Assembly (NCBI RefSeq): GCF_021028955.1
Contig: NZ_JAIWPE010000016.1
Location: 62,001-126,000 of the forward strand
Direction: 5' to 3'
From: Salipaludibacillus sp. CUR1
Lineage (GTDB): Bacteria; Bacillota; Bacilli; Bacillales; Salisediminibacteriaceae
DNA: 64,000 nt
Within the stretch, counting starts at the first letter, position 1; every line of letters begins with the position of its first letter. Shown here piece after piece: positions 10,550-19,961 of this stretch. The notes under the pieces were generated by a model, which had not been told where the DNA came from, did no database searches, and worked only from the letters and a program-made list of their open reading frames with translations. Both the position numbers and the translations under genes were made by a program.

Positions 10550-11521
10550 ATGACGAAAGAAAACCCTCTTCTTTTTGGAGAGAAAAGGTATCATACGTGG
10601 AATTACCATTTAAAAAACCATTTCGGTGAAAAAATATTTAAAGTTCCGCTGGATGGCGGTTTTGACTGTCCGAACAGGGACGGAAAAGCGGCAAGCGGCG
10701 GCTGCACATTTTGCAGCGAACGCGGGTCAGGTGACTTTGCGGGCGACAGACGGGAAGACCTCGTCACCCAGTTTCACACCATTAAAGAAAAGCTGCACCG
10801 GAAATGGAAAACCGGCAAGTACATTGGCTATTTCCAGGCATATACTAACACTTATGCGCCAGTAGAGGAATTAAGAGATATGTTTGAATGCATCCTGGAA
10901 CAGGAGGATGTGGTCGGGCTGGCTATTGCTACACGCCCTGATTGTCTTCCGGAAGATGTGGTAGAGTATCTGGCCGAATTAAACGAGCGGACTTACTTAT
11001 GGGTGGAACTCGGCTTGCAAAGCGCCCATGACCGGACAGGAGATCTTATAAACAGAGCACACGATTTCCAATGTTATGTCGATGGCGTTAATCGTCTGAG
11101 AAAGCACAACATCCGGATCTGCAGCCATATTATAAACGGATTACCGCTGGAAACACCGGAAATGATGCTTGAAACAGCTAAAGAAGTCGCCAAACTGGAT
11201 GTACAGGGCATAAAAATACATCTTCTCCATCTTCTTAAACGGACACCGATGGTGAAGCAGTACGAAAAAGGACTGGTTGACCTGATGGAAAAAGACACCT
11301 ATATTAAACTTGTCTGCGATCAGCTCGAAGTCATACCGCCATCCATGATTGTCCACCGGCTCACAGGAGACGGTCCAGCTGAATTAATGATTGGTCCGAT
11401 GTGGAGCCTGAATAAATGGGAAGTATTAAATGGCATTGATAAAGAAATGAAAGAACGAAACAGCTGGCAGGGAAAATACTATCAGCCGTCAGGGAAACAT
11501 GAGGAGGTTTCAGCTCCATGA
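10550..11521 (+). CDS. mnmL: YtqA (MnmL) radical SAM protein, TIGR01212 family
   Basis: A 323-residue radical-SAM protein. Cys40, Cys52 and Cys55 (DCPNRDG...GGCTFC) form the family's [4Fe-4S] site, and the C-terminal domain is typical of the Elp3/YtqA branch. B. subtilis YtqA has recently been linked, as MnmL, to wobble-uridine tRNA modification (the mnm5s2U route); I recall this from the literature and cannot verify it here. The stop codon overlaps the ATG of the next gene (ATGA, four bases), so translation of the two is coupled, which fits a shared pathway. Confidence 0.85.
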   Translation: MTKENPLLFGEKRYHTWNYHLKNHFGEKIFKVPLDGGFDCPNRDGKAASGGCTFCSERGSGDFAGDRREDLVTQFHTIKEKLHRKWKTGKYIGYFQAYTNTYAPVEELRDMFECILEQEDVVGLAIATRPDCLPEDVVEYLAELNERTYLWVELGLQSAHDRTGDLINRAHDFQCYVDGVNRLRKHNIRICSHIINGLPLETPEMMLETAKEVAKLDVQGIKIHLLHLLKRTPMVKQYEKGLVDLMEKDTYIKLVCDQLEVIPPSMIVHRLTGDGPAELMIGPMWSLNKWEVLNGIDKEMKERNSWQGKYYQPSGKHEEVSAP

Positions 11522-12090
11522 ACTTAACAGGCATCCTCCCTTTCGCAAGAGAACTTTTAAAAAAGTCAGTCCCCCTTAACGGGGTGGCAGTGGATGCGAC
11601 AGCTGGAAACGGCCACGACACCGTTTTCCTTGCAAAGCTTGTAGGAGAAAAAGGAACGGTTTACAGCTTTGATGTTCAAAAAAATGCTGTAGCCGCTACA
11701 GAGAACCGGGTAAAAGCCGAACAGGCAGACTGCCAGGTTCAGCTCATCCACAATGGACACGAAAAACTGGAAACGTATTTATCTGACATTCACAGAGGGA
11801 ACATCGACGGAGCGGTATTTAACCTCGGTTACCTCCCGGGAAGCGACAAAACCGTTGTCACAGCCCCTGATACAACCATCAGTGCTGTCGAGCAGCTTAC
11901 TAAGCACCTGAAGCCTGGCGGTATAATTGTTTTAGTCGTTTATTACGGACACGAAGAAGGCAAGGTTGAAAAAGACAAACTGCTTCCTTTTGTGCGATCC
12001 TTACCCCAGGAGGACTTCCATGTGCTTGAGTACCGCTTTACCAACCAGAGAAATTCTCCGCCTTTTGTTATTGCGGTTGAGAAAAGGTAA
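11518..12090 (+). CDS. mnmM: YtqB/MnmM-type SAM-dependent tRNA methyltransferase
   Basis: A 190-residue class I methyltransferase. Motif I (VDATAGNGHDTVFLA, residues 22-36) binds SAM and the NLGYLPGSDK segment (about 101-110) resembles the catalytic N-L-G-Y-L-P motif of the YtqB family. YtqB of B. subtilis is the MnmM enzyme that methylates nm5s2U to mnm5s2U at the tRNA wobble position. The ATG overlaps the mnmL stop and is preceded by a GAGGAGG box inside the upstream gene. A bidirectional terminator follows directly. Confidence 0.88.
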   Translation: MNLTGILPFARELLKKSVPLNGVAVDATAGNGHDTVFLAKLVGEKGTVYSFDVQKNAVAATENRVKAEQADCQVQLIHNGHEKLETYLSDIHRGNIDGAVFNLGYLPGSDKTVVTAPDTTISAVEQLTKHLKPGGIIVLVVYYGHEEGKVEKDKLLPFVRSLPQEDFHVLEYRFTNQRNSPPFVIAVEKR

Positions 12091-12092
12091 TT

Positions 12093-12128
12093 ACTTCTGA
12101 AAGCCTGGAGCGGCTTTCAGAAGTTTTT
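12093..12128. terminator. Bidirectional terminator between mnmM and ytpB
   Basis: ACTTCTGAAAGCC and GGCTTTCAGAAGT form a 13-bp perfect stem with a six-base loop, followed by T residues on the plus strand. It serves the converging ytqAB and ytpAB transcripts. Confidence 0.85.
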
Positions 12129-13226
12129 TCATGTCCCGCTTCTTCGCCGGTATATCCAGCCGTTCAAATAGAAAAACAGTGTCGGTGCACCACCGCTTCT
12201 TATAAGCCGTTTGCCTTTATTCTTCAACTCCCTGTCATTTTTAACCTTGTCGTCGGCCAAATAAATGGCTATAAGACCATTGTTAATAAGCCTGTGAAAA
12301 CGGTGGTCCGGCAGCTTCCGTAAGCTGCTTTCCGCTTGTTTAAAAAAATGCTCCATCCGTTTAAGCATTTCTTCTTCATTTTTATAATAAAAACAGAAAT
12401 TCAGATCCCCGCCTTCCCGGTCTTCTTCCTGATCGATAAAATAGTCCATTAAGATATGAAGTCCCTGAACCCACGGAAAATACCCGTTTTTAATCAAGGC
12501 AGCCTTTTCAGGTTTCAGGGCTGAATGTGAAGCAGAATAGGCAGTCAGGCAGAATATACCGAGAGTTGAACCTGCACTTGCTGAAAACTCGTACCATGCC
12601 ATTGGCGGGAGGTCCCGTTTATGTTTTTCAAACCAGCTCGTCAGCCTGGGCATCCGGTCTTCTTTTTTCACATGTTTATGTACCTGGAGGTCACAGTAAA
12701 GCCCGGCTAATAAAAGGTTCTCCTCCTGAACAGCTGAATAAGACCGAAAACTCTTAACGCAGTCCTGGCATGTCTGCACAAGTGCCGCCAGATACCCGCC
12801 ATCGTCCTGGTCGTTTCTAAGTTCGTAGTAATTTTTCCACGAAGCCCCCGGCGTTAAAGCATCCAGCATAGACTGATGAAGCGTTCTGAAATCCTCAGGG
12901 TCAAGAGATGTACTGCGGTCGCATAAATTATCCAAATAATCACTGATTGTCTGGTAAGCCACTATAAACCTGACAGCTGTGCGGAAATGACTGCCGGCCA
13001 GTAGAGCATATATCGCGCCGCCTTCACAATGGAACGCCTTCGATTCGATACTCATAATCGCCTGTGTCCTTAATTCACTGTTAGGAATCGTTTCTGCTCT
13101 TTTTCTCCATTCATCTAAAAATTCATGAACAGCTGGGATAACTTGTTTATAAACGTTGTACATTAATGTCCAGGATGTTTTCGGGATTTTCACAGTAAAT
13201 TCCTCCGGTTGATTCATTGAGTTCAA
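12129..13226 (-). CDS. ytpB: Tetraprenyl-beta-curcumene synthase YtpB
   Basis: A 365-residue protein of the YtpB (DUF2600) family. In B. subtilis this class IB terpene synthase cyclises heptaprenyl diphosphate to tetraprenyl-beta-curcumene, a step toward C35 sesquarterpenes. The Asp-rich DYLDNLCD (residues 96-103) fits the metal-binding motif seen in the family. Two near starts (residues 1 and 4) are possible; the second, at 13217, may be used. It follows ytpA on the same strand, as in the B. subtilis ytpAB operon. Confidence 0.88.
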   Translation of the reverse strand: MNSMNQPEEFTVKIPKTSWTLMYNVYKQVIPAVHEFLDEWRKRAETIPNSELRTQAIMSIESKAFHCEGGAIYALLAGSHFRTAVRFIVAYQTISDYLDNLCDRSTSLDPEDFRTLHQSMLDALTPGASWKNYYELRNDQDDGGYLAALVQTCQDCVKSFRSYSAVQEENLLLAGLYCDLQVHKHVKKEDRMPRLTSWFEKHKRDLPPMAWYEFSASAGSTLGIFCLTAYSASHSALKPEKAALIKNGYFPWVQGLHILMDYFIDQEEDREGGDLNFCFYYKNEEEMLKRMEHFFKQAESSLRKLPDHRFHRLINNGLIAIYLADDKVKNDRELKNKGKRLIRSGGAPTLFFYLNGWIYRRRSGT

Positions 13227-13253
13227 GTATGTCAGTTTCTATATCCAAGTGAA

Positions 13254-13292
13254 AACCTGCCGGGAGACTGCTCCATGGGCAGGCGTTTTTTT
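13254..13292. terminator. Possible hairpin terminator between ytpA and ytpB
   Basis: CCTGCC and GGCAGG pair across a 16-base loop, with a T-run on the plus side and only four T residues on the minus side. Both neighbours run on the minus strand, so it would be a weak or partial terminator inside the ytpAB unit. Confidence 0.35.
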
Positions 13293-14101
13293 TAATTATC
13301 AAGATGCATAAATACAAACCCGAGCATGTGCGCTAATACGCGGTTTTTCTCAGGCTCGTTAAGAACTTCATGGTAAAGTCCTTCCCATTCTTTATAATAT
13401 TTATCACTTAATTTAACTTTGTCAAACCATTCTTTCACGTGATATTTATCTACAATTCTGTCATCGCCTCCCTGCATAAGCAGAAGAGGAACGTCGGGGA
13501 ACTCTTCTGAACGCTCGCGGGCAATAGCCATCGCCTTTTCCAGTTCGCGGTACCAGCGGATACTGACGTGTTTGACAAGTAAATTGTCGGATTCATCCCG
13601 TTTACGCATATAAGGATCCCGGGTCCCTGAGCCCGGTTCAAGGCCGGAAGGAAATTTCAGCCCGGGAGTGACCTTATTCAGCAAATAAGACACCGCTTTT
13701 TTGGCTAAAGGCGGAGTAGTAAATAAACCAAAACAAGGTGAAGACAGGATAACCATATCCGGGAGAGATTGTTCTTTCATTTCCATCAGTGCTCTCGTCG
13801 TAATCAGTCCTCCCATACTGTGTCCGAGAAGAATGACCGGCAGATTGTAAGACTCCGCTTCCTTAATCCAAGCTGATATTTCAGTTATGTAATTTTCAAA
13901 TTTAGTAATGTGGCCTCTTGGTCCTTCACTCGTTCCTTGTCCCGGTAAATCTCCGAGAATGACGTGAAAGTTAAAGCTGTTCAGCTTTTCTGCCACCCAC
14001 TTGTAACGCACATGGTATTCACCTGCGCCATGGATGATTACAAACACTCCTCTTGCCGTATTCTTATCTGCTTCCCGCTTCCACACAGCCAGCACCTCCA
14101 T
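13292..14101 (-). CDS. ytpA: YtpA-like lysophospholipase (alpha/beta hydrolase)
   Basis: A 269-residue serine hydrolase of the monoglyceride-lipase/lysophospholipase type (Hydrolase_4). The nucleophile elbow is GHSMGG with Ser at about residue 95; an acid near QGGDDRIVD and the histidine in GLYHEVLNE complete the triad. The oxyanion region IIHGAGEYHVRY near residues 22-33 is typical. B. subtilis YtpA is a lysophospholipase needed for the phospholipid antibiotic bacilysocin. It lies upstream of ytpB on the same strand and is divergent from ytoA. Confidence 0.85.
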   Translation of the reverse strand: MEVLAVWKREADKNTARGVFVIIHGAGEYHVRYKWVAEKLNSFNFHVILGDLPGQGTSEGPRGHITKFENYITEISAWIKEAESYNLPVILLGHSMGGLITTRALMEMKEQSLPDMVILSSPCFGLFTTPPLAKKAVSYLLNKVTPGLKFPSGLEPGSGTRDPYMRKRDESDNLLVKHVSIRWYRELEKAMAIARERSEEFPDVPLLLMQGGDDRIVDKYHVKEWFDKVKLSDKYYKEWEGLYHEVLNEPEKNRVLAHMLGFVFMHLDN

Positions 14102-14234
14102 TTTTAACTGTATTTTCCTTAATCTTCTCTTTCGTACTCTTTTTCGTCAAGTAATTATAAGTATAAGACTTCCCACGGGAACTGCAAGATTTGGTACACT
14201 GAAATTATCATCTGCCAGAATAGGAGTGTCTGCA

Positions 14235-14756
14235 TTGAAAATATATCCGTACAAAGGCCAATGGCCGTCTATTGACTCATCTGCCTACATAGCTGACGGT
14301 GCTATAGTCACCGGGGATGTATCTATTCACGAAAAAGCAAGTATCTGGTTTAATACGGTTATTCGCGGAGACGTGGCTCCCACAATTATAGAAAAAGGAG
14401 TAAATGTTCAAGATAACAGCACGCTTCACCAAAGCCCTGACCTGCCTTTGCATTTAAAAGAAGGAGTGACGATTGGCCACCAATGTATTCTGCACAGCTG
14501 CATCATCCATCAGAATGCCCTGGTCGGAATGGGATCAACCATTCTGGATGGGGCTGAAGTGGGGGAAGAAGCATTTATAGGAGCTGGAAGTCTTGTCCCG
14601 CCGGGCAAGAAGATCCCTCCGCGTTCCCTTGCAATGGGCAGACCTGCAAAAGTAGTCAGAGAACTGACAGAAAAAGATATAGCTGAAATGGACCGAATTC
14701 GTAAAAGCTATATGGAAAAAGGGCAATACTATAAAAAGATGGCAGAAGAGAATTAG
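14235..14756 (+). CDS. ytoA: Gamma-carbonic-anhydrase-like hexapeptide protein YtoA
   Basis: A 173-residue left-handed beta-helix protein with hexapeptide repeats through most of its length. The histidines of LHQS, IGHQCILHSC fit the three zinc ligands of gamma-class carbonic anhydrases; actual carbonic anhydrase activity of bacillar members is not established. The start is TTG at 14235, with an AGGAG box eight bases upstream and product MKIYPYKGQWPSI. A longer in-frame extension to 14034 runs antisense into ytpA and is rejected. The gene converges with metK across a shared terminator. Confidence 0.85.
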   Translation: MKIYPYKGQWPSIDSSAYIADGAIVTGDVSIHEKASIWFNTVIRGDVAPTIIEKGVNVQDNSTLHQSPDLPLHLKEGVTIGHQCILHSCIIHQNALVGMGSTILDGAEVGEEAFIGAGSLVPPGKKIPPRSLAMGRPAKVVRELTEKDIAEMDRIRKSYMEKGQYYKKMAEEN

Positions 14757-14834
14757 TCTGCAGGCTATCCGTTCAGACACTCAGGCATACAACGAGTGCA
14801 GCGGAAACCTAAGTTAATCTGTATAAGAAAAAGC

Positions 14835-14865
14835 GGGGGAACCTGATGGCTCCCCCTCTTTTTTA
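14835..14865. terminator. Bidirectional terminator between ytoA and metK
   Basis: GGGGGA...TCCCCC forms a GC-rich stem with a short loop, followed by TCTTTTTT on the plus strand and preceded by an A-run, so both converging genes can use it. Confidence 0.8.
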
Positions 14866-14870
14866 TTAAA

Positions 14871-16082
14871 TTATTGCCCTGCCAGTTCCAGTGCTTCTCC
14901 TTTAAGCGAACCAGCCTTATCTGTCGCTTCCCAAGGAAGATCAATATCTGTGCGTCCGAAATGCCCGTAAGCAGCAGTCTGCTTATAAATCGGACGGCGC
15001 AGGTCAAGCATTTTAATGATGCCTGCAGGACGAAGATCAAAGTTTTTACGTACCACCTGGACGAGTACGTCTTCTGAAACTTTTCCTGTGCCGAACGTAT
15101 CAATAGCTATAGATACAGGCTGGGCTACGCCAATGGCATAAGCCAGCTGCACTTCACACCTCTCAGCCAGTCCTGCCGCTACGATGTTTTTAGCTACATA
15201 CCTTGCCGCATAAGCTGCTGACCGGTCTACTTTTGTCGCATCCTTACCTGAGAATGCCCCGCCGCCGTGGCGCGCATATCCGCCGTAAGTATCTACAATT
15301 ATTTTACGTCCGGTTAACCCGGCATCTCCCTGAGGGCCTCCTATTACAAAACGGCCAGTAGGATTGATAAAATATTTAGTATTATCATCTAACAAGTCTG
15401 CAGAAACCACCGGCTTAATGACTTTCTCTAAAAGATCCTCTTTAATTTGTTTCGTATCCACATCAGGGTGATGCTGGGTAGAAATAACAATGGTATCAAT
15501 TCTTACAGGTTGCTGATTCTCATCATATTCTACAGTGACCTGCACTTTACCATCAGGGCGTAAATAGTCAATCGTTTGATCTTTACGCACTTCAGTCAGA
15601 CGGCGTGCCAATTTGTGTGATAATGAGATCGGCAAAGGCATCAGCTCAGGTGTCTGGTTATCCGCATAACCGAACATCAGCCCCTGATCGCCAGCCCCAA
15701 TGGCTTCAATTTCTTCCTCCGTCATTTGCCCTTCTCTCGCTTCAAGGGCCTTGTCCACTCCCTGGGCAATATCGGCAGACTGTTCATCAATAGATGTCAG
15801 TACTGCACACGTTTCATAGTCAAAACCGTACTTAGCTCTGACATATCCAATGTCTTTTAACGTTTCACGAACCACTTTCGGAATATCTACGTAGGTAGAA
15901 GTCGTAATCTCTCCCGCCACGAGCACTAAACCTGTATTTACAGATGTCTCGCAAGCCACACGGGCATTCGGGTCATTTTTAATAATCTCATCCAAAATTG
16001 AATCTGATATCTGGTCACAAATTTTATCCGGATGACCTTCTGTGACTGATTCTGAAGTAAATAATCGTGTTCTTCCTGCCAC
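14871..16082 (-). CDS. metK: S-adenosylmethionine synthetase
   Basis: A 403-residue MAT that forms SAM from methionine and ATP. Family signatures are [13 protein letters not shown] near the N-terminus, [12 protein letters not shown] (about 118-129) and [19 protein letters not shown] (about 262-280). The start is GTG at 16082, behind a GAGGAGGT box, giving [19 protein letters not shown]. It is expressed from a clear sigma-A promoter under a SAM-I riboswitch, so product feeds back on its own synthesis. It sits back-to-back with pckA, the conserved bacillar arrangement. Confidence 0.96.
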   Translation of the reverse strand: MAGRTRLFTSESVTEGHPDKICDQISDSILDEIIKNDPNARVACETSVNTGLVLVAGEITTSTYVDIPKVVRETLKDIGYVRAKYGFDYETCAVLTSIDEQSADIAQGVDKALEAREGQMTEEEIEAIGAGDQGLMFGYADNQTPELMPLPISLSHKLARRLTEVRKDQTIDYLRPDGKVQVTVEYDENQQPVRIDTIVISTQHHPDVDTKQIKEDLLEKVIKPVVSADLLDDNTKYFINPTGRFVIGGPQGDAGLTGRKIIVDTYGGYARHGGGAFSGKDATKVDRSAAYAARYVAKNIVAAGLAERCEVQLAYAIGVAQPVSIAIDTFGTGKVSEDVLVQVVRKNFDLRPAGIIKMLDLRRPIYKQTAAYGHFGRTDIDLPWEATDKAGSLKGEALELAGQ

Positions 16083-16284
16083 TTTACGTACCTCCTCGGA
16101 ATTTTACACTTTAAGATGTAAGTGCTGCTAGATTAGACGGTACTCGTTCTCCCGGCAGAATGGTCAAATCTTAATTTTGAACAAACAGGTCAAGAAAATA
16201 GCCAGCCTCTGCGCGCTTCTGTTTGAGCTGCCAATTCTCCTGCACTTATTTTTAAGTTCCAGCAGGGAAACCCTTACTGAAATA

Positions 16285-16316
16285 ATAAAAACCTTTTCCT
16301 GCTAGAGGAAAAGGTT
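16285..16316 (-). terminator. SAM-riboswitch expression-platform terminator of metK
   Basis: On the minus strand AACCTTTTCCT, a five-base loop and AGGAAAAGGTT form a perfect 11-bp stem followed by TTTATT. It lies just 3' of the SAM-I aptamer and is the expected OFF structure when SAM is bound. Confidence 0.9.
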
Positions 16317-16336
16317 AAGTTCCATTCGCCTTTCAC

Positions 16337-16458
16337 CTCTTATCGGCCAAGACATAATCATTCGTACGCCTTGCAGGTTAGCACCGTTCACCTTGTAAGG
16401 TATGGTGATGGTTGCTGGGCTTCGTCGGGCCTGTCCCTCCGCCTACTCGGGATAAGAG
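16337..16458 (-). promoter_or_regulatory. SAM-I riboswitch (S-box) of metK
   Basis: The minus strand starts with CTCTTATC (16458-16451), which pairs with GATAAGAG (16344-16337) to close P1. Inside are the S-box landmarks GCGGAGGGAC, GAAGCCCAGCAACC and the GGTGCTAACCTGC segment. Known function: SAM binding stabilises the aptamer and promotes termination. Aptamer, terminator and promoter are all in the expected order and spacing. Confidence 0.96.
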
Positions 16459-16473
16459 TATCCGTTCTCAGAA

Positions 16474-16502
16474 AGGATAACTGATTTTCAATTCCTTGTC
16501 AA
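16474..16502 (-). promoter_or_regulatory. Sigma-A promoter of metK
   Basis: TTGACA (16502-16497), a 17-base spacer and TATCCT (16479-16474) on the minus strand. Predicted start of transcription near 16467, just before the S-box P1 stem. Confidence 0.85.
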
Positions 16503-16802
16503 CCAGAGATGCTTTTGCTGTTTAGATTGCTCACTATTTCACACATATGACAATCTGATGACGGTTTATGAAAACGCTACCTTAAAAAGGATTAATCTAT
16601 TAAAATATAAGTAAGAAATATTCATTTTTCCTGTATACATCTTCTAATTGCTGCAACTTTACCCTTCTCTTTACTTACATCAGCTTCAGCTTGCCTTTTT
16701 ATACGATTTGTTAATCGCCTCCCTCAGATTCTGCTTCAAATCAGCTTAGATCCCACTGTCATTCATACTTGTAAAAACAGTCACATAAAATCCTAATAAG
16801 TA

Positions 16803-16830
16803 TAGACTATTTAAATAAATATGTTATACT
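16803..16830 (+). promoter_or_regulatory. Possible promoter of pckA
   Basis: TAGACT, 16 bases, TATACT on the plus strand. If used it gives an untranslated leader of about 310 bases before pckA. The -35 is imperfect, so this is tentative. Confidence 0.35.
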
Positions 16831-16909
16831 AATTATCATTAAATCCCATTTAATGCTTCTTTGATTTTATTAATTAATTTCAGGGATAATTTTATAAAAC
16901 CGCTATTTT

Positions 16910-16995
16910 CCCGTGGCAGAACGAGCCAGATGAGGCCCCACAGGGCGTGTTTCCCAAGGAGGCCCGCGGCTCTTGCGCAGGACAGGGCGGCTATT
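16910..16995. repeat. Bacillaceae-type dispersed GC-rich repeat, degenerate copy
   Basis: A GC-rich island in an AT-rich intergenic stretch. Blocks such as GGCCCCACAGG, GCGTGTTTCCCAAGGAGGC and GGACAGGGCGGC resemble the dispersed repeats found in intergenic regions of many bacilli (CCCCACAGGAGCGTG...GAGGAGGC...). It lies in the predicted pckA leader. The rest of 16503-17151 shows no gene and no other clear feature. Confidence 0.5.
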
Positions 16996-17151
16996 ATTAA
17001 ATTAATCAGCCTGTAATTGCAGAACTATAAAGTAAGCGGAACATCACCATTACCAGTTTCTCTCCTTATAAAGGAGTTTGCCGCTGAAGTTCATTTAAGG
17101 TATAACCTTATATTTTACATTTTTATTTAAGAAAAGAAAGGGTGGTTGATC

Positions 17152-18735
17152 ATGAGCATGATTCATTTCGAAGCTGAACTGAGCCGTGTGTTACAAGGTG
17201 AGAATGTTAATAAGGATTTATCAGTCCCCCATCTGGTTGAAAAAGCCCTTGAACGCGGAGAAGGAATCCTTACATCCACAGGAGCATTCAGGGCAACAAC
17301 CGGAAATTACACAGGCCGCTCTCCTAAAGACAAATTTATAGTTGAAGAACCGTCGACAGTGGATAAAATTGCCTGGGGTCCGGTTAATAAACCTATCTCT
17401 TCGGATATTTTCGAGCGTTTATACGAAAAAGTGTTACACTATTTATCGAATAAAGATGAATTATTTGTCCGTCACGGCCTTGCAGGCGCGGATAAAAATT
17501 ACCAGCTGCCTATCCGCATCGTAAATGAGTTTGCATGGCATAACCTGTTTGTCCGACAGCTGTTTATTCGTCCTACTGAACAGGAATTACAAGGTCTTTT
17601 ACCTGAGTTTACGATTGTCTCAGCACCAGGTTTTAAAGCAGATCCTGCCATTGACGGCACGAATTCCGAAGCCTTTGTGATTGTGTCATTTGAGAAACGT
17701 ACGGTCTTAATCGGAGGCACAGAGTATGCCGGAGAAATGAAAAAATCCATTTTTTCAATTATGAATTATCTGCTTCCCGAGCAGCATATACTGCCTATGC
17801 ACTGTTCGGCTAATGTAGGCCATGAAGGGGATGTAGCTTTATTTTTCGGCCTGTCGGGCACCGGAAAAACGACACTTTCAGCCGATCCTCACCGGGCTCT
17901 CATCGGCGACGACGAACATGCCTGGTCTCCTAATGGCATCTTTAACATTGAAGGCGGGTGCTACGCCAAGTGCATTAACTTAACTGAAGAAAAGGAACCT
18001 GAAATTTTCCGTGCCATCCGTTTTGGCTCTGTGCTGGAAAACGTGGTAGTCAATGAGCTGACAAGAGATGCTGATTATGATGCCAACGATTATACTGAAA
18101 ATACACGGGCTGCTTATCCGCTAAATGCTATCCCTTCAAGTATGGAGCCGAGCATTGCAGGCCACCCGGACACGATTATTTTTCTGACAGCAGATGCTTT
18201 CGGTGTGCTGCCGCCAATCAGTAAATTAACTCCTGAACAAGCGATGTACCACTTCTTATCAGGATACACAAGTAAGCTGGCTGGAACTGAAAGAGGAGTC
18301 ACTTCTCCTCAGGAAGCATTCTCAACCTGCTTCGGTGAGCCGTTCCTTCCGCTGCCTGCTACCGCTTATGCAGAAATGCTTGGTGACAAAATGCTGGAGC
18401 ATAACACAAATGTGTATTTAGTGAATACCGGCTGGTCCGGAGGCCCTTACGGAGTTGGCAAACGAATGAGCCTGCCATATACCCGTGCCATGGTCAGGGC
18501 AGCATTACAAGGAGACTTAAACGCAGCTGAAACCACTGTCGATCCAATTTTCGGTTTGCACATTCCTCTTCACTGCCCAGGTGTTCCTGATGAAATTCTG
18601 CAGCCTAAGCATACATGGGCAGACCCTGAAGCATACGACCGGAAATCTAAAGAACTTGCTTATAAATTCAAAGAAAACTTTAAGAAATTCAAAGATATGC
18701 CGCGCCATATAAGAGAAGGTGGCCCTACAGTTTAA
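17152..18735 (+). CDS. pckA: Phosphoenolpyruvate carboxykinase (ATP)
   Basis: ATP-dependent PEPCK that converts oxaloacetate to PEP for gluconeogenesis. The P-loop [14 protein letters not shown] (about residues 236-249) and the downstream GDDEHAW are the kinase motifs; [13 protein letters not shown] near the N-terminus is the substrate-binding Arg region. I place the start at ATG 17152 ([13 protein letters not shown], 527 residues) because the GGGTGG box then has normal spacing; a TTG at 17146 is the alternative. Divergent from metK, as in other bacilli, and followed by a strong terminator. Glucose repression is typical of the family but no operator was identified. Confidence 0.95.
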   Translation: MSMIHFEAELSRVLQGENVNKDLSVPHLVEKALERGEGILTSTGAFRATTGNYTGRSPKDKFIVEEPSTVDKIAWGPVNKPISSDIFERLYEKVLHYLSNKDELFVRHGLAGADKNYQLPIRIVNEFAWHNLFVRQLFIRPTEQELQGLLPEFTIVSAPGFKADPAIDGTNSEAFVIVSFEKRTVLIGGTEYAGEMKKSIFSIMNYLLPEQHILPMHCSANVGHEGDVALFFGLSGTGKTTLSADPHRALIGDDEHAWSPNGIFNIEGGCYAKCINLTEEKEPEIFRAIRFGSVLENVVVNELTRDADYDANDYTENTRAAYPLNAIPSSMEPSIAGHPDTIIFLTADAFGVLPPISKLTPEQAMYHFLSGYTSKLAGTERGVTSPQEAFSTCFGEPFLPLPATAYAEMLGDKMLEHNTNVYLVNTGWSGGPYGVGKRMSLPYTRAMVRAALQGDLNAAETTVDPIFGLHIPLHCPGVPDEILQPKHTWADPEAYDRKSKELAYKFKENFKKFKDMPRHIREGGPTV

Positions 18736-18773
18736 CTGGTAATTGTGCTGATAGTGCTGGTGAGGCTTGATCA

Positions 18774-18803
18774 AACCCTGAGTGAAGTTCACTCAGGGTT
18801 TTT
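18774..18803 (+). terminator. Intrinsic terminator after pckA
   Basis: AACCCTGAGTGAA and TTCACTCAGGGTT form a near-perfect palindromic stem followed by a T-run, 39 bases past the pckA stop. Confidence 0.9.
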
Positions 18804-18933
18804 GTGTGGAAAAAAGTCCCCAGTCCTCCCTATTATTTTAAGTTTTTCATCCCTGGCACACATTACCTCTTTTTTTCATAAGTTATCAGAGACATACATC
18901 AACTGATACCTAAATGAAAAAGGAGGGACCGCC

Positions 18934-19926
18934 ATGAGACTTAAAGGGCTCTTGCTAATCATGCTTTCCATTCCCCTATTACTGGTTACGGCCTGTAACC
19001 AGGGAGATGAGATGACTGAAGTCAAGCTTGCTGAAGTCACCCGGTCAATTTTTTATGCGCCTCAGTATGTGGCTCTGGCAGAAGGTTTTTTTGAAGAAGA
19101 AGGACTGGAGGTCGAATTAACGACCACGTGGGGCGGAGATACAACGATGACCGCTCTCCTTTCCGGCGGCGCTGACATCGCCCTTGTCGGAGCTGAGACA
19201 TCTATTTATGTCTATGCCCAGGGGGCGAATGACCCGGCGATCAACTTTGCTCAACTGACACAGACAGACGGGACATTTCTTGTCTCCCGTGAACCGGTTG
19301 AAAACTTTGACTGGGAGGACCTGAAAGGCACCACTTTCCTGGGCCAGCGTAAGGGCGGTATGCCGCAGATGGTGGGAGAGTTTGTGTTAAAACAGCAAGG
19401 CATCGAGCCACATGAAGACTTAGAGTTAATTCAAAATATTGATTTTGGAAATATTGCTTCTGCCTTCGCGTCAGGAACTGGCGATTTTGTTCAGTTGTTT
19501 GAACCTCAAGCGACACTTTTTGAGCAGGAGGGGATCGGCTATATTATTGATTCCTTTGGCACCCAATCAGGAGAGGTTCCGTATACTGTGTATATGACAA
19601 AACAAAGTTTCCTTGAAAATGATGAAGAAACTGTCGAAAAGTTCACAAGGGCTCTGTACCGTGCGCAGCAATGGGTGTTGAACGAAGAACCTGCCGCAGT
19701 AGCCGAATCTATCGCCCCATTTTTTGACGATACGCCTGAAGATGTTATTGAGCAGGTCTTTATCCGCTACCGTGACCAGGGGTCATATGCGGAAACACCG
19801 CTATTAAAAGAAGAGGCGTGGTACCACCTTCAGGCCATAATGGATGAAGCGGGAGAACTGCCGGCTGAAACTGATTACGAGGACCTCGTTAACAGAACGA
19901 TAGCCGATCGTATTATAGATGAATAA
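18934..19926 (+). CDS. ytlA: SsuA/NMT1-type substrate-binding lipoprotein (YtlA-like)
   Basis: A 330-residue extracellular binding protein with a lipoprotein signal peptide (LVTAC, lipidated Cys at residue 21). The sequence YAPQYVALAEGFFEEEGLEVEL (in two halves, YAPQYVALAEG and FFEEEGLEVEL) is the NMT1/SsuA hallmark, used by importers of sulfonates, nitrate or thiamine precursors. An ABC ATPase and permease follow directly, completing an importer. Position after pckA matches B. subtilis ytlA. Substrate is not established; the fold class suggests aromatic or sulfonate compounds or a pyrimidine precursor of thiamine, but no riboswitch upstream helps decide. Confidence 0.82.
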   Translation: MRLKGLLLIMLSIPLLLVTACNQGDEMTEVKLAEVTRSIFYAPQYVALAEGFFEEEGLEVELTTTWGGDTTMTALLSGGADIALVGAETSIYVYAQGANDPAINFAQLTQTDGTFLVSREPVENFDWEDLKGTTFLGQRKGGMPQMVGEFVLKQQGIEPHEDLELIQNIDFGNIASAFASGTGDFVQLFEPQATLFEQEGIGYIIDSFGTQSGEVPYTVYMTKQSFLENDEETVEKFTRALYRAQQWVLNEEPAAVAESIAPFFDDTPEDVIEQVFIRYRDQGSYAETPLLKEEAWYHLQAIMDEAGELPAETDYEDLVNRTIADRIIDE

Positions 19927-19961
19927 CCTTATTTAGAGTATTCGAAAGGTAGGAACATGAC

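Noticed and set aside
14034-14234. N-terminal extension of ytoA
   Set aside because: It runs antisense into ytpA; TTG 14235 has a good AGGAG site and gives the family-length protein.
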